The translations under genes were made by a program, and so were the position numbers. Under the pieces are notes generated by a model. That model worked only from the letters and a program-made list of their open reading frames with translations. It was not told the DNA's origin and ran no database searches. Shown in pieces: positions 26,163 to 33,931 of a DNA stretch of 64,000 nucleotides (positions are counted from its first letter, which is position 1; every line of letters starts with the position of its first letter). The stretch covers positions 745,355 to 809,354 of the forward strand of contig NZ_LMSK01000001.1 in the NCBI RefSeq assembly GCF_001428385.1, in the 5' to 3' direction. The DNA is from Rhodanobacter sp. Soil772. Lineage in GTDB: Bacteria > Pseudomonadota > Gammaproteobacteria > Xanthomonadales > Rhodanobacteraceae.

Positions 26163-27028
26163 TGAACTCGCCCTACCTGCGCCGCCGCATCACCAACGCG
26201 CTGGCGATGGTGCTGAGCACGCTGGCCACCCTGATCGGCCTGGCGTTCCTGGCCTGGATCCTGTGGGAAACCCTGCGCCAGGGCATCAGTGCGCTGGACC
26301 TGAAGCTGTTCACCAAGGTCACCGCCTACGGCGAGGATGGCGGCCTGCTCAACTCCATGGTCGGCAGCCTGGTGATCAACTTCATCGGCATCGGCATCGC
26401 CACGCCGATCGGCGTGCTGGCCGGCACCTGGCTGGCCGAGTACGCGAACCGCACCCGGCTGGGCGAATCGATCCGCTTCCTCAACGACATCCTGCTGTCG
26501 GCGCCGTCGATCGTGATGGGCCTGTTCGTGTACACCATCATCGTGCTGCCGAGCACCGCACTCACCCACGGCTCCACCACGTTCTCCGGTTTCGCCGGCG
26601 GCGTGGCGCTGGCGCTGATCGCGCTGCCGGTGATCGTGCGCACCACCGACGAGATGCTGCGGCTGGTGCCGTCCACGCTGCGCGAGGCGGCGCTGTCGCT
26701 CGGCGTGCCGCAGTGGAAGCTGACCCTGCAGATCCTGATTCGCGCCGCGCGCTCGGGCATCATCACCGGCGTGCTGCTGGCGCTGGCGCGGATCAGCGGC
26801 GAGACCGCACCGCTGCTGTTCACCGCGTTCGGCAACAACTACATGGCGATCAACCCGATGGACAAGATGTCCAGCCTGCCGCAGATCATCTACCAGTACG
26901 CCAACGATCCGGGCGACGCGATGCACGCCCTGGCCTGGGCCGGCGCGTTCGTGATTACCATGTTCGTGCTGCTGCTGAGCCTGGCCTCCCGCCTGATCCT
27001 TTCCCGCACCAAGGTGTCCCATGACTGA
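26162..27028 (+). CDS. pstA: phosphate ABC transporter permease PstA
   Basis: This 288-residue inner-membrane permease forms the channel with PstC. Helical spans begin [20 protein letters not shown], and the EAA-like loop is [19 protein letters not shown], followed by [15 protein letters not shown]. The start ATG overlaps the pstC stop by four bases, and the end overlaps pstB by eight bases, so translation is probably coupled. Confidence 0.96.
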   Translation: MNSPYLRRRITNALAMVLSTLATLIGLAFLAWILWETLRQGISALDLKLFTKVTAYGEDGGLLNSMVGSLVINFIGIGIATPIGVLAGTWLAEYANRTRLGESIRFLNDILLSAPSIVMGLFVYTIIVLPSTALTHGSTTFSGFAGGVALALIALPVIVRTTDEMLRLVPSTLREAALSLGVPQWKLTLQILIRAARSGIITGVLLALARISGETAPLLFTAFGNNYMAINPMDKMSSLPQIIYQYANDPGDAMHALAWAGAFVITMFVLLLSLASRLILSRTKVSHD

Positions 27029-27830
27029 TTCCGCCCTCGCCACGAACCCGACACCGGTGGCGGCAGCGGCGGCTGTCGCCCCCAAGCTCGTCGTACGCGA
27101 CCTGCACTTCTACTACAACGGTTTCCAGGCGCTGAAAGGCATCAGCATGGACATCCCGGAGAAGCAGGTCACCGCGATCATCGGCCCGTCCGGCTGCGGC
27201 AAGTCGACCCTGCTGCGCATCTTCAACCGCATCTACGCGATCTACCCGAAACTCGAGGCGAAGGGCTCGATCGAACTGGACGGCGAGAACATTCTCGACC
27301 CCGGCTATTCGATGAACCGCTTGCGCAGCAAGGTCGGCATGGTGTTCCAGAAGCCGGTGCCGTTCCCGATGACGATCTTCGAGAACGTTGCCTACGGCAT
27401 CCGCCACCACGAGAAACTGTCGAAGACGGACATGGAAGGCCGCGTGGAGCAGGCGCTGCGCAGCGCCGCGCTGTGGGACGAGGTGAAGGACAAGCTCAAG
27501 CAGAACGCGCTCGGCCTTTCCGGCGGCCAGCAGCAGCGCCTGTGCATCGCCCGCGCGATCGCGCTGAAGCCCGACGTGCTGTTGCTGGACGAACCGACCT
27601 CGGCGCTCGACCCGATCGCCACCGGCCGCATCGAGCAATTGGTGGAAGAGTTGAAAAGCCAGTTCACCATCGTCATCGTCACCCACAACATGCAGCAGGC
27701 GGCGCGCGTCTCCGACCTCACCGCCTTCATGTACCTGGGCGAGATGATCGAGTTCGACCAGACCGAGAAGATCTTCACCAAGCCGGGCAAGAAGCAGACC
27801 GAGGATTACATCACCGGAAGGTTTGGATAG
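27021..27830 (+). CDS. pstB: phosphate ABC transporter ATP-binding protein
   Basis: This 269-residue ATPase has Walker [13 protein letters not shown], the signature [15 protein letters not shown], Walker [14 protein letters not shown] and the H-loop [16 protein letters not shown]. An Ala-rich stretch of about 20 residues precedes the domain. It ends in [10 protein letters not shown], as PstB does. With PhoU it also signals phosphate sufficiency to PhoR; neither phoR nor phoB is in the window. Confidence 0.97.
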   Translation: MTDSALATNPTPVAAAAAVAPKLVVRDLHFYYNGFQALKGISMDIPEKQVTAIIGPSGCGKSTLLRIFNRIYAIYPKLEAKGSIELDGENILDPGYSMNRLRSKVGMVFQKPVPFPMTIFENVAYGIRHHEKLSKTDMEGRVEQALRSAALWDEVKDKLKQNALGLSGGQQQRLCIARAIALKPDVLLLDEPTSALDPIATGRIEQLVEELKSQFTIVIVTHNMQQAARVSDLTAFMYLGEMIEFDQTEKIFTKPGKKQTEDYITGRFG

Positions 27831-27871
27831 GGCCAGACTCGGGACTCGGGAAAAGCTGCAGACCCTTACGC

Positions 27872-27996
27872 CGTCATTCCCGCGAGGCGCTTCTCAACAG
27901 CGAAGCTGGTCAAGCGGGAATCCATCTTGCTCTTACTGTGAACGCCGCATGCAAAGGTCAAAGTCAGAATGGATTCCCGCTTTCGCGGGAATGACG
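27872..27996. repeat. REP-like inverted doublet between pstB and phoU
   Basis: The left element runs from CGTCATTCCCGCG at 27872 to AAGCGGGAATCCAT at 27925. It is split by about 28 bases of other sequence. The right element is a compact version in inverse orientation (ATGGATTCCCGC-TTT-CGCGGGAATGACG, 27969-27996). Each can form a hairpin, and the pair forms a larger one. This is the form of the dispersed extragenic palindromes of Xanthomonadales and Pseudomonas. No transposase or terminal duplication is seen. Confidence 0.75.
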
Positions 27997-28031
27997 ACAT
28001 CGAAAGCTTAAAGAACACATCGAGGCAGCAC

Positions 28032-28754
28032 ATGAACACCGGCACCGACCACATCATCAAGAGTTACGACAGCGAACTGACCCGGCTCACCGGCGAAATC
28101 GTGCGCATGGGCGAGCTGTCGGTGACCCAGCTGGAAGCGGCCATCGACGTGCTCGAACGCCGCGACGAGCGCGCCGCCCAGCGCGTGGTCGGCAACGACG
28201 ACGCGATCGACCAGCTGGAGCAGGAAATCGGCCACGACGTGGTGCGCCTGCTGGCGCTGCGCGCGCCGATGGCCGGCGACCTGCGCAATGTGTATGCCGC
28301 ACTGCGCATCGCCTCGGACATCGAACGCATCGGCGACTACGCCGCCAACGTGGCGAAGCGCTCGATCCCGCTGTCGATGGTGGCGCCGGTGGCGCCGGTC
28401 GGCGGCCTGCACCAGCTGGCCGCGCTCGCCGCCGGCGAAGTGCGCGGAGTGCTGGCGGCCTACCGCGACCGCGATGCCGAACGTGCCTACCAGGTGTGGA
28501 AGGACGACGTGGTGCTGGACGAGGCCTATACCGGCTACTTCCGCCAGCTGCTCACCTACATGATGGAAGACCCACGCAACATCACCCCGTGCACCCACCT
28601 GCTGTTCATGGCCAAGAACATCGAGCGCATCGGCGACCATGCCACCAACATCGCCGAGAACGTGTGGTTCCAGGTCACCGGCGAGCAGTTGGACAAGCAG
28701 CGCAGCAAACGCGATCTCACCTCGAGCCCGGAAATCACCAAGCTCGGCGAGTAG
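28032..28754 (+). CDS. phoU: phosphate signalling protein PhoU
   Basis: This 240-residue protein consists of two PhoU helical-bundle repeats, with the E/DxxxD metal-binding blocks IASDIERIGDYAANVAKR (first repeat) and MAKNIERIGDHATNIAEN (second repeat). PhoU links PstSCAB to the PhoR kinase and keeps the Pho regulon off when phosphate is ample. It is separated from pstB by 200 bp containing the palindromic doublet, so its level may differ from that of pstSCAB. Confidence 0.96.
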   Translation: MNTGTDHIIKSYDSELTRLTGEIVRMGELSVTQLEAAIDVLERRDERAAQRVVGNDDAIDQLEQEIGHDVVRLLALRAPMAGDLRNVYAALRIASDIERIGDYAANVAKRSIPLSMVAPVAPVGGLHQLAALAAGEVRGVLAAYRDRDAERAYQVWKDDVVLDEAYTGYFRQLLTYMMEDPRNITPCTHLLFMAKNIERIGDHATNIAENVWFQVTGEQLDKQRSKRDLTSSPEITKLGE

Positions 28755-28760
28755 GCGTTG

Positions 28761-29078
28761 CTAGCTTGCGGTGAGCTTGAGGCCGACGATCCCCACCAGG
28801 ATCAGCGCAACGCACAGCAGCCGCGGCAATGTGGCCGGGTCGCCGAACAGCACGATGCCCAGTGCCACCGCGCCGATCGCGCCGATGCCGGTCCAGATCG
28901 CATACGCGGTACCGATCGGCAGCGTTTTCACCGCCATCGCCAGCAACACGATGCTGACCGCCATCGCCGCCAGCGTGCCGACGCTGGGCCAGAGTCGGCT
29001 GAAGCCATCGGTGTACTTGAGGCCGATCGCCCAGACCACTTCGAACAGGCCGGCCAGCAGCAGATAGATCCACGCCAT
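28761..29078 (-). CDS. gdx: guanidinium exporter (SugE/Gdx type SMR protein)
   Basis: This 105-residue small multidrug resistance protein has four membrane helices and the conserved membrane Glu in [13 protein letters not shown] (residue 13). The pattern [17 protein letters not shown] and [12 protein letters not shown] is that of E. coli SugE, now known as Gdx, which exports guanidinium in exchange for protons. The guanidine-II riboswitch directly upstream (29100-29146) makes this assignment firm. It converges on phoU, whose stop lies only 6 bp away, with no terminator visible between them. Confidence 0.95.
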   Translation of the reverse strand: MAWIYLLLAGLFEVVWAIGLKYTDGFSRLWPSVGTLAAMAVSIVLLAMAVKTLPIGTAYAIWTGIGAIGAVALGIVLFGDPATLPRLLCVALILVGIVGLKLTAS

Positions 29079-29099
29079 GACGACGTTCCTCGGTTTGCT

Positions 29100-29146
29100 G
29101 CAGGGCCGTCCCCGCGATGGGAAAGTGCGCGCAGGGTCGTCCCCGC
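29100..29146 (-). promoter_or_regulatory. guanidine-II (mini-ykkC) riboswitch
   Basis: The minus strand reads GCGGGGACGACCCTGC (29146-29131), a 15-nt linker, then GCGGGGACGGCCCTGC (29115-29100). These are two short hairpins whose loops are ACGA and ACGG, the ACGR loops that define mini-ykkC. The gdx start codon lies 22 nt further on, with an AGGA-type Shine-Dalgarno (CCGAGGAACG) between. Ligand binding is known to free the ribosome-binding site in this class, so guanidine should turn gdx on. Confidence 0.93.
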
Positions 29147-29158
29147 ACCAGCGAACAA

Positions 29159-29428
29159 TTACGGCAGCTCGCGTGTCTCGCGGCGGCGCTTGATGCCGCG
29201 CACGATGCCGTAGCTGCCGATCAGCAGCCAAGCCACCTGCATGATGAACGCCGACAGGTTGAAGCTGCCGAAACCCAGCGACAGCATCACGCCGATCGCA
29301 CCCAGGATGTTCATCAGCTGGTAGACCAGCCCACTGCCTTGCAGCTTGCGCTCCTGCAGCAGGAAAAACGCCAGCAGCACCAGCGCCACGCCGAGGTAAC
29401 CGGCCCAGTCGTACCAGAAGAAGCTCAT
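29159..29428 (-). CDS. small integral membrane protein (CBU_0592-like)
   Basis: This is an 89-residue protein with three hydrophobic helices ([54 protein letters not shown]) and a basic C-terminal tail (KRRRETRE). The pattern [21 protein letters not shown] fits a family of short bacterial membrane proteins annotated from Coxiella CBU_0592; its function is unknown. The start ATG at 29428 overlaps the rlmB stop (ATGA), so it is co-translated with rlmB. Its stop lies just before the guanidine riboswitch. Confidence 0.78.
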   Translation of the reverse strand: MSFFWYDWAGYLGVALVLLAFFLLQERKLQGSGLVYQLMNILGAIGVMLSLGFGSFNLSAFIMQVAWLLIGSYGIVRGIKRRRETRELP

Positions 29429-30171
29429 CGTTTCGCGCTCCGCTGGCGCAGCGCCTCGAACAGCACCACGCCGGTGGCGACGGAGACGTTGAGGCTTTCC
29501 ATCGTGCCCGGCATCGGGATCTTCGCCACGAAATCGCACAGCTCGCGGGTAAGCCGGCGCAGGCCCTCGCCTTCGCTGCCCAGCACCAGCGCCACCGGGC
29601 CCCTGAAGTCGACGCCGTAGACGGTGGTGTCGGTGTCGCCGGCCAGGCCGGTGATCCACACGCCAGCGTCTTTCAATTCGCGCAGCGTGCGCGCCAGGTT
29701 GGTCACCGCGATCAGCGGCACCCGGTCGGCGCCGCCGGCCGAAGCGCGGCGCACCACCGGGGTCAGCCCGACCGCGCGGTCCTTCGGCACGATCACCGCG
29801 GTGACTTTCGCCGCCGCCGCGCTGCGCAGGCAGGCGCCGAGATTGTGCGGATCGGTGACGCCATCGAGCACCAGCACCAGGGTGTCGCTGCCGTCGCGCT
29901 CCAGCAGAGCGGCCAGGTCGCTCTCATGCGCCGCCGGTGCGGCTTCGTAACGCGCCGCCACGCCCTGGTGGCGCGCCTCGCCGGCCAGCTTGTCCAGCTC
30001 GTCGCGCGGGCGATGCTGCACCGGGATATTCAGCTTCTTCGCGCGCTCGGCCAGATCCAGCACGCGGGCATTGCGCTGGCCGTTCTCGACCAGCACTTCG
30101 CGCACGCGCTCGGCGTCGTTGCTCAGCGCACCTTCGACCGGGTTGATCCCGACGATCCAGCTCTCACTCAT
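29425..30171 (-). CDS. rlmB: 23S rRNA (guanosine-2251-2'-O)-methyltransferase
   Basis: This 248-residue SpoU-family enzyme has an N-terminal substrate-binding domain ([20 protein letters not shown]) and a C-terminal trefoil-knot domain. The knot contains [31 protein letters not shown], and [18 protein letters not shown]. The start overlaps the rnr stop by four bases. The rnr-rlmB pair is the E. coli order. Confidence 0.97.
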   Translation of the reverse strand: MSESWIVGINPVEGALSNDAERVREVLVENGQRNARVLDLAERAKKLNIPVQHRPRDELDKLAGEARHQGVAARYEAAPAAHESDLAALLERDGSDTLVLVLDGVTDPHNLGACLRSAAAAKVTAVIVPKDRAVGLTPVVRRASAGGADRVPLIAVTNLARTLRELKDAGVWITGLAGDTDTTVYGVDFRGPVALVLGSEGEGLRRLTRELCDFVAKIPMPGTMESLNVSVATGVVLFEALRQRSAKR

Positions 30172-32864
30172 GGCTTGCCTTTCGGTTTCGGTTTGCGACC
30201 GCCGTGCTTCTTCGGTGCTTGCGGAGCGGCAGCCGGGGCCGGCCCGCGTTTGGCGGAACCGTCCTTGCGCGGGCCACGGCCGGACGACGGCTCGACCCTG
30301 CGGCCCTGCTGCTGCCCGCCGGCATGCTGGCGCGTTGCCGCCGGCTGCTGTGCACGCGGCGGCGGATTATCGCTCACCGCGGCCTTGCGCGGGGCCGGTG
30401 CCGGCACGGCGACCTCGGCCTCCTTGCGGCCGAAGGCACGGCCGATCGCCTTGGCGGCGCGGCCGAACATGCCCGGTGCCTTGGTCGTGGCGGCGGCCTT
30501 CTTCGGCAGCGAATAGCGCTCGCCCGCGGCGGCATAGTCATACGCCTTGCCGCTGCCCGCCGGCGCCGGGGCCGATGTTCGCGGGGAAACCAGGCGGAAG
30601 TCGATCTTGCGATCCTCCAGGCTGGCGCGCAGCACCTGGATGCGCACGTGGTCGCCGAGGCGGAACTGCGCGCCGGTGCGCTCGCCCTTCAGCAGTTTGC
30701 GGATCGCGTCGAAGTGGTAGTAGTCGTTGACCAGCTGGCTGATGTGCACCAGGCCGGACACCTTCGACTCGTCCAGTTCCACGAACAGGCCGAACGAGGT
30801 GACCCCGGTGACCACGCCGTCGAACTCGCTGCCGATGTGCTTTTCCATCCACGCGCACTTGAAGCGCTCGTCCACGTCGCGCTCGGCTTCCTCGGCACGG
30901 CGCTCGCGCTGCGAGCAGTGGATCGCCATCGCCGCCATTTCGGCGGGCGTGTAGGTGTAGTCGGTCGGCTTGCGGCCGGTCAGCGCAAAACGGATCGCGC
31001 GATGCACCAGCAGGTCCGGATAACGGCGGATCGGCGAGGTGAAGTGTGCATACGCCTGCAGCGACAGGCCGAAGTGGCCGCGGTTGTCGGGCTGGTAGGC
31101 GGCCATGCTCTGCGAGCGCAGCAGCACGTTCTGGATCAGCTCGCGCTCGGGGCGGTCGTGCACCATGCGCAGGATTTCGGCGAAATCCGCCGGCGTCACT
31201 TCCTCGACCGGCGGCATGCGCAGCTTGAACTCGCGCAGGAACTGCTGCAGGTCCTCGTACTTCTCCGCCGGCGGCGGCTCGTGCGCACGGAACAGCGCGG
31301 GGATTTTCTTCTTCTCCAGGAACAGCGCCGCCTGCACGTTGGCGGCGATCATGCATTCCTCGATCAGCTTGTGCGCGTCGTTGCGCTCGGTGGCGCCCAT
31401 CGACTCGACGCCGCCGGTCTGGTCGAGGCGGAATTTCACCTCCGGCGTCTCGAAGTCGATCGCGCCGCGGCGCTTGCGCTGCGCCGCCATCGCCTTGTAC
31501 AGCGCGTGCAGGTTCTCCAGCTGCGGCAGCACGTCGGCCACCTCGTGGCGCGCATCCTTCTCGCGCAGGCCGACCGCCTGCCACACCTTGTCGTAGGTGA
31601 GCCGCGCGTGCGACAGCATCACCGCGTCGTAGAACTTCGACTTGGCCACGTTGCCTTCGGCGTCGACCAGCATGTCGCACACCATGCACAGCCGCTCGAC
31701 GTTCGGGTTCAGCGAGCAGATGCCGTTGGACAAGGTCTCCGGCAGCATCGGCACCACGAAGCCCGGGAAGTAGGTCGAAGTGCTGCGCTCGTGCGCCTCG
31801 CGATCCAGCGCGTTGCCGGTCTGCACGTAGTGCGAGACGTCGGCGATCGCCACGATCAGGCGCCAGCCGCCGCCACGCTTCGGCTCGGCATACACCGCGT
31901 CGTCGAAGTCGCGCGCGTCGGCGCCGTCGATGGTCACCAGCGGCAACTGGCGGATATCGGTACGGCCCTCGCGCTCGGCGGCGGTCACCACCGATTCCAC
32001 CTGCGCCGCATCGCGCAGCACCTCGGCCGGCCATTCGTGCGGCAGGTCGTGGCTGGCGATCGCCATCTCCACCACCAGCGACGGCTGCAGGCGTTCGCCC
32101 AGCACCGCGCGGATCTCGCCGATCGGACCGCGCTGCGAGGTCGGCGGGTCGGTGATCTCGGCCACCACGATCTGGCCGGAGCGCGCGCCCTGCTCCTGGC
32201 CGGGCTTGATCATCACGTCCTGGTTCAGGCGGCGGTCGTCCGGCGTCACCAGGGTCACGCCGTTGTCGATCACTACCCGGCCGACCAGCCGCGGCGAACG
32301 CCGCTGCAACACTTCGGCGATCGCACCCTGCCGGCGGCCGCGCCGGTCGATGCCGACCACGCTGGCCAGCACGCGGTCGCCGTGCATCACCGCGCGCATC
32401 TGCTGCGGCGACAGGTACAGGTCGTCGCCGCCCTCGTCCGGACGCAGGAAACCGTAGCCCTCGGCGTTGGCCAGCACCACGCCGGCGATCAGGTCGAGTT
32501 TCTGCGTCGGCGCGTAGCCGCCGCGCCGGCCCAGCAGCAGCTGGCCGTCGCGCACCATCGCGGCGAGCCGCTTGCGCAGCGCCTCGAGGTCGGTTTCATC
32601 GTGGATATCCAGCGCCTCGGCGATACGCGCCTCGGTCAGCAATTCGCCGCGCTGCTCAAGCAGGCCGAGGATCGCTTCGCGGCTGGGAATCGGGCGCGCA
32701 TAACGCTGCGCCTCGCGATTGGCATAAGGGTCGCGCACGGCGCCTGCGGCAGCCTTGTTGCGCTTGTCCGGTGTGGCGGCAGCCCGCGGCGCCCGCTTGG
32801 CGGGCTTCTTTGCGGAATGCGAGTCCTGGGGATTGCCGGAACGAGGGGGAGTTTTTCTGGTCAC
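30168..32864 (-). CDS. rnr: ribonuclease R
   Basis: This 898-residue 3'-to-5' exoribonuclease degrades structured RNA. A Lys/Ala-rich N-terminal tail is followed by a helical HTH-like region (ILGLLEQRGELLTEARIAEA), cold-shock domains and the RNB domain. The RNB domain has the metal-binding DARDFDDAVYAE and LPETLSNGICSLNP. An S1 domain follows (FDGVVTGVTSFGLFVELDES). The last 130 residues are basic and low-complexity, rich in Lys, Arg, Ala and Pro, longer than in E. coli RNase R (813). It is the first gene of rnr-rlmB-small membrane protein. Confidence 0.97.
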   Translation of the reverse strand: MTRKTPPRSGNPQDSHSAKKPAKRAPRAAATPDKRNKAAAGAVRDPYANREAQRYARPIPSREAILGLLEQRGELLTEARIAEALDIHDETDLEALRKRLAAMVRDGQLLLGRRGGYAPTQKLDLIAGVVLANAEGYGFLRPDEGGDDLYLSPQQMRAVMHGDRVLASVVGIDRRGRRQGAIAEVLQRRSPRLVGRVVIDNGVTLVTPDDRRLNQDVMIKPGQEQGARSGQIVVAEITDPPTSQRGPIGEIRAVLGERLQPSLVVEMAIASHDLPHEWPAEVLRDAAQVESVVTAAEREGRTDIRQLPLVTIDGADARDFDDAVYAEPKRGGGWRLIVAIADVSHYVQTGNALDREAHERSTSTYFPGFVVPMLPETLSNGICSLNPNVERLCMVCDMLVDAEGNVAKSKFYDAVMLSHARLTYDKVWQAVGLREKDARHEVADVLPQLENLHALYKAMAAQRKRRGAIDFETPEVKFRLDQTGGVESMGATERNDAHKLIEECMIAANVQAALFLEKKKIPALFRAHEPPPAEKYEDLQQFLREFKLRMPPVEEVTPADFAEILRMVHDRPERELIQNVLLRSQSMAAYQPDNRGHFGLSLQAYAHFTSPIRRYPDLLVHRAIRFALTGRKPTDYTYTPAEMAAMAIHCSQRERRAEEAERDVDERFKCAWMEKHIGSEFDGVVTGVTSFGLFVELDESKVSGLVHISQLVNDYYHFDAIRKLLKGERTGAQFRLGDHVRIQVLRASLEDRKIDFRLVSPRTSAPAPAGSGKAYDYAAAGERYSLPKKAAATTKAPGMFGRAAKAIGRAFGRKEAEVAVPAPAPRKAAVSDNPPPRAQQPAATRQHAGGQQQGRRVEPSSGRGPRKDGSAKRGPAPAAAPQAPKKHGGRKPKPKGKP

Positions 32865-32930
32865 TCAAGGTCCTTGTGATGTTTGCGCCGCGGAGAATGC
32901 CACGTCGCAGCGAATGGATGTGAAAAGTGT

Positions 32931-32958
32931 TGACAAGCCGCCGGCAGATGCCTAAATT
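32931..32958 (+). promoter_or_regulatory. sigma-70 promoter of tRNA-Leu(CAG)
   Basis: A perfect TTGACA (32931-32936) and TAAATT (32953-32958) are 16 bp apart. The mature tRNA begins 37 bp after the -10. This is one of the best-matching promoters in the window. Confidence 0.8.
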
Positions 32959-32995
32959 ACGCGGCTCACGCAGCTCACCGAGCGACGTGACACCT

Positions 32996-33082
32996 GCCCA
33001 GGTGGCGGAATTGGTAGACGCACTAGCTTCAGGTGCTAGCGGGGGCAACTCCGTGGAGGTTCGAGTCCTCTCCTGGGCACCA
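32996..33082 (+). tRNA. tRNA-Leu (anticodon CAG)
   Basis: The 87-nt class II tRNA has acceptor GCCCAGG/CCTGGGC, anticodon stem CTAGC/GCTAG around the loop TTCAGGT (CAG), a long variable arm and encoded CCA. It reads CUG, the dominant leucine codon in this GC-rich genome. Confidence 0.98.
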
Positions 33083-33090
33083 ATTGTAAA

Positions 33091-33126
33091 CGAAGGCCGC
33101 CTCTCAAAGGCGGCCTTCGTCTTTTC
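33091..33126 (+). terminator. rho-independent terminator of tRNA-Leu(CAG)
   Basis: A perfect 11-bp stem, CGAAGGCCGCC / GGCGGCCTTCG, with a 7-nt loop is followed by TCTTTT. It begins 8 nt past the CCA end. Confidence 0.9.
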
Positions 33127-33175
33127 CGGGTTTGATTGAAGTCAGGAAGGCCGGTGGGCAGTGCCCGTCGGCTTT

Positions 33176-33583
33176 TCAGGCGGCTGCCGGCCCCTTCAGC
33201 TCGATCATGTTGCCCTGCGGGTCGTACAGATAGATCGACGGGCCTTCGCCCTGCGCACCGTAGCGCACGCCCAGCTCGCCGATGCGCACGCCATGCGCCT
33301 TCAGGTGCGCCAGGATCGCCGCCTCGTCGTAACCCTCCACGCGCAGGCACAGGTGATCCATGTTGTGGCCTTCCCTGCCCGGCGCGGCGCCGCCGTGGCG
33401 GCCCAGCTTGCCGTCGATGGATACCAGGTCGATCAGCGAGGCGCCGGCACGCAGTTGCACCAGGCCGATCTCGTCCTGCCGGCGTTCCTCGCGGCAGCCG
33501 AGCACCTCGCAGTAGAAGCGTCGCATGGCCGCGATGTCGATGGCGCGCAACACCACGTGGTCGATTTCGCCGATACGGATCAT
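33176..33583 (-). CDS. VOC (glyoxalase/bleomycin-resistance) family protein
   Basis: This is a 135-residue protein with the paired beta-alpha-beta-beta-beta modules of the vicinal oxygen chelate fold. Module one starts IGEIDHVVLRAIDIAAMRRF and module two contains HNMDHLCLRVEGYDE. It ends with SIYLYDPQGNMIELKG. The candidate metal ligands are His9, His67 or His71 and the Glu of MIELK. The group resembles the YjaB/lactoylglutathione-lyase-related 'VOC family virulence' proteins, but substrate cannot be read from sequence. It is oriented away from the gcvP riboswitch promoter and converges on tRNA-Leu. Confidence 0.88.
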   Translation of the reverse strand: MIRIGEIDHVVLRAIDIAAMRRFYCEVLGCREERRQDEIGLVQLRAGASLIDLVSIDGKLGRHGGAAPGREGHNMDHLCLRVEGYDEAAILAHLKAHGVRIGELGVRYGAQGEGPSIYLYDPQGNMIELKGPAAA

Positions 33584-33680
33584 GGGAGCTCCGGCGGGTC
33601 GGGGGATGGGGCGTCCGAGCATAGCGCGGGAGGTTTCTGAACCGCACCCCGGCGGGCCGCAACACGCGCCGCGCGCCCTG

Positions 33681-33686
33681 TATAAT
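33681..33686 (+). promoter_or_regulatory. -10 element of the gcvP transcript
   Basis: A perfect TATAAT lies 16 bp before the first base of the glycine riboswitch, so transcription should start just at the aptamer. No good -35 is apparent in the GC-rich sequence upstream. Confidence 0.65.
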
Positions 33687-33701
33687 CGCCGCGGTAAACG
33701 C

Positions 33702-33888
33702 ATGGTGGGAGAAGCGGGCGGCCCTTGACCGGGCATGTGCCGCTGCCGAAGACGCAACGCCCGTAATCGCTCAGGCTCCCATACCATCATGTGCGAACAC
33801 TCTGGAGAGACCGGTTGAATCCGGCGCCGAAGGGGCACGAAGCGCAGCCATCGCGCTTCCAAACTCTCAGGCAAAAGGACAGAGGGGC
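33702..33888 (+). promoter_or_regulatory. tandem glycine riboswitch (two aptamers)
   Basis: Aptamer 1 (33702-33787) runs from GGTGGGAGAAGCGGGCGG through CTGCCGAAGACGCAACGCC to GCTCAGGCTCCCATACC. Aptamer 2 (33796-33888) has TCTGGAGAGACC, GGCGCCGAAGGGGCACG and the hallmark CTCAGGCAAAAGGACAGAGG. The linker is 8 nt. These are the conserved glycine-aptamer cores. The transcript leads directly to gcvP, so glycine would raise expression of its own breakdown enzyme. An ATG-started frame that opens inside the riboswitch is not the gene start. Confidence 0.95.
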
Positions 33889-33931
33889 GCCCCGCGTGCG
33901 GCACGGCACGCGAGTCTTCGGATGCCCACTC

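Noticed and set aside
33791-33931. An in-frame upstream ATG extending gcvP by 47 codons
   Set aside because: It lies inside the second glycine aptamer, encodes RNA-structure-constrained sequence, and is not found in P-protein families.
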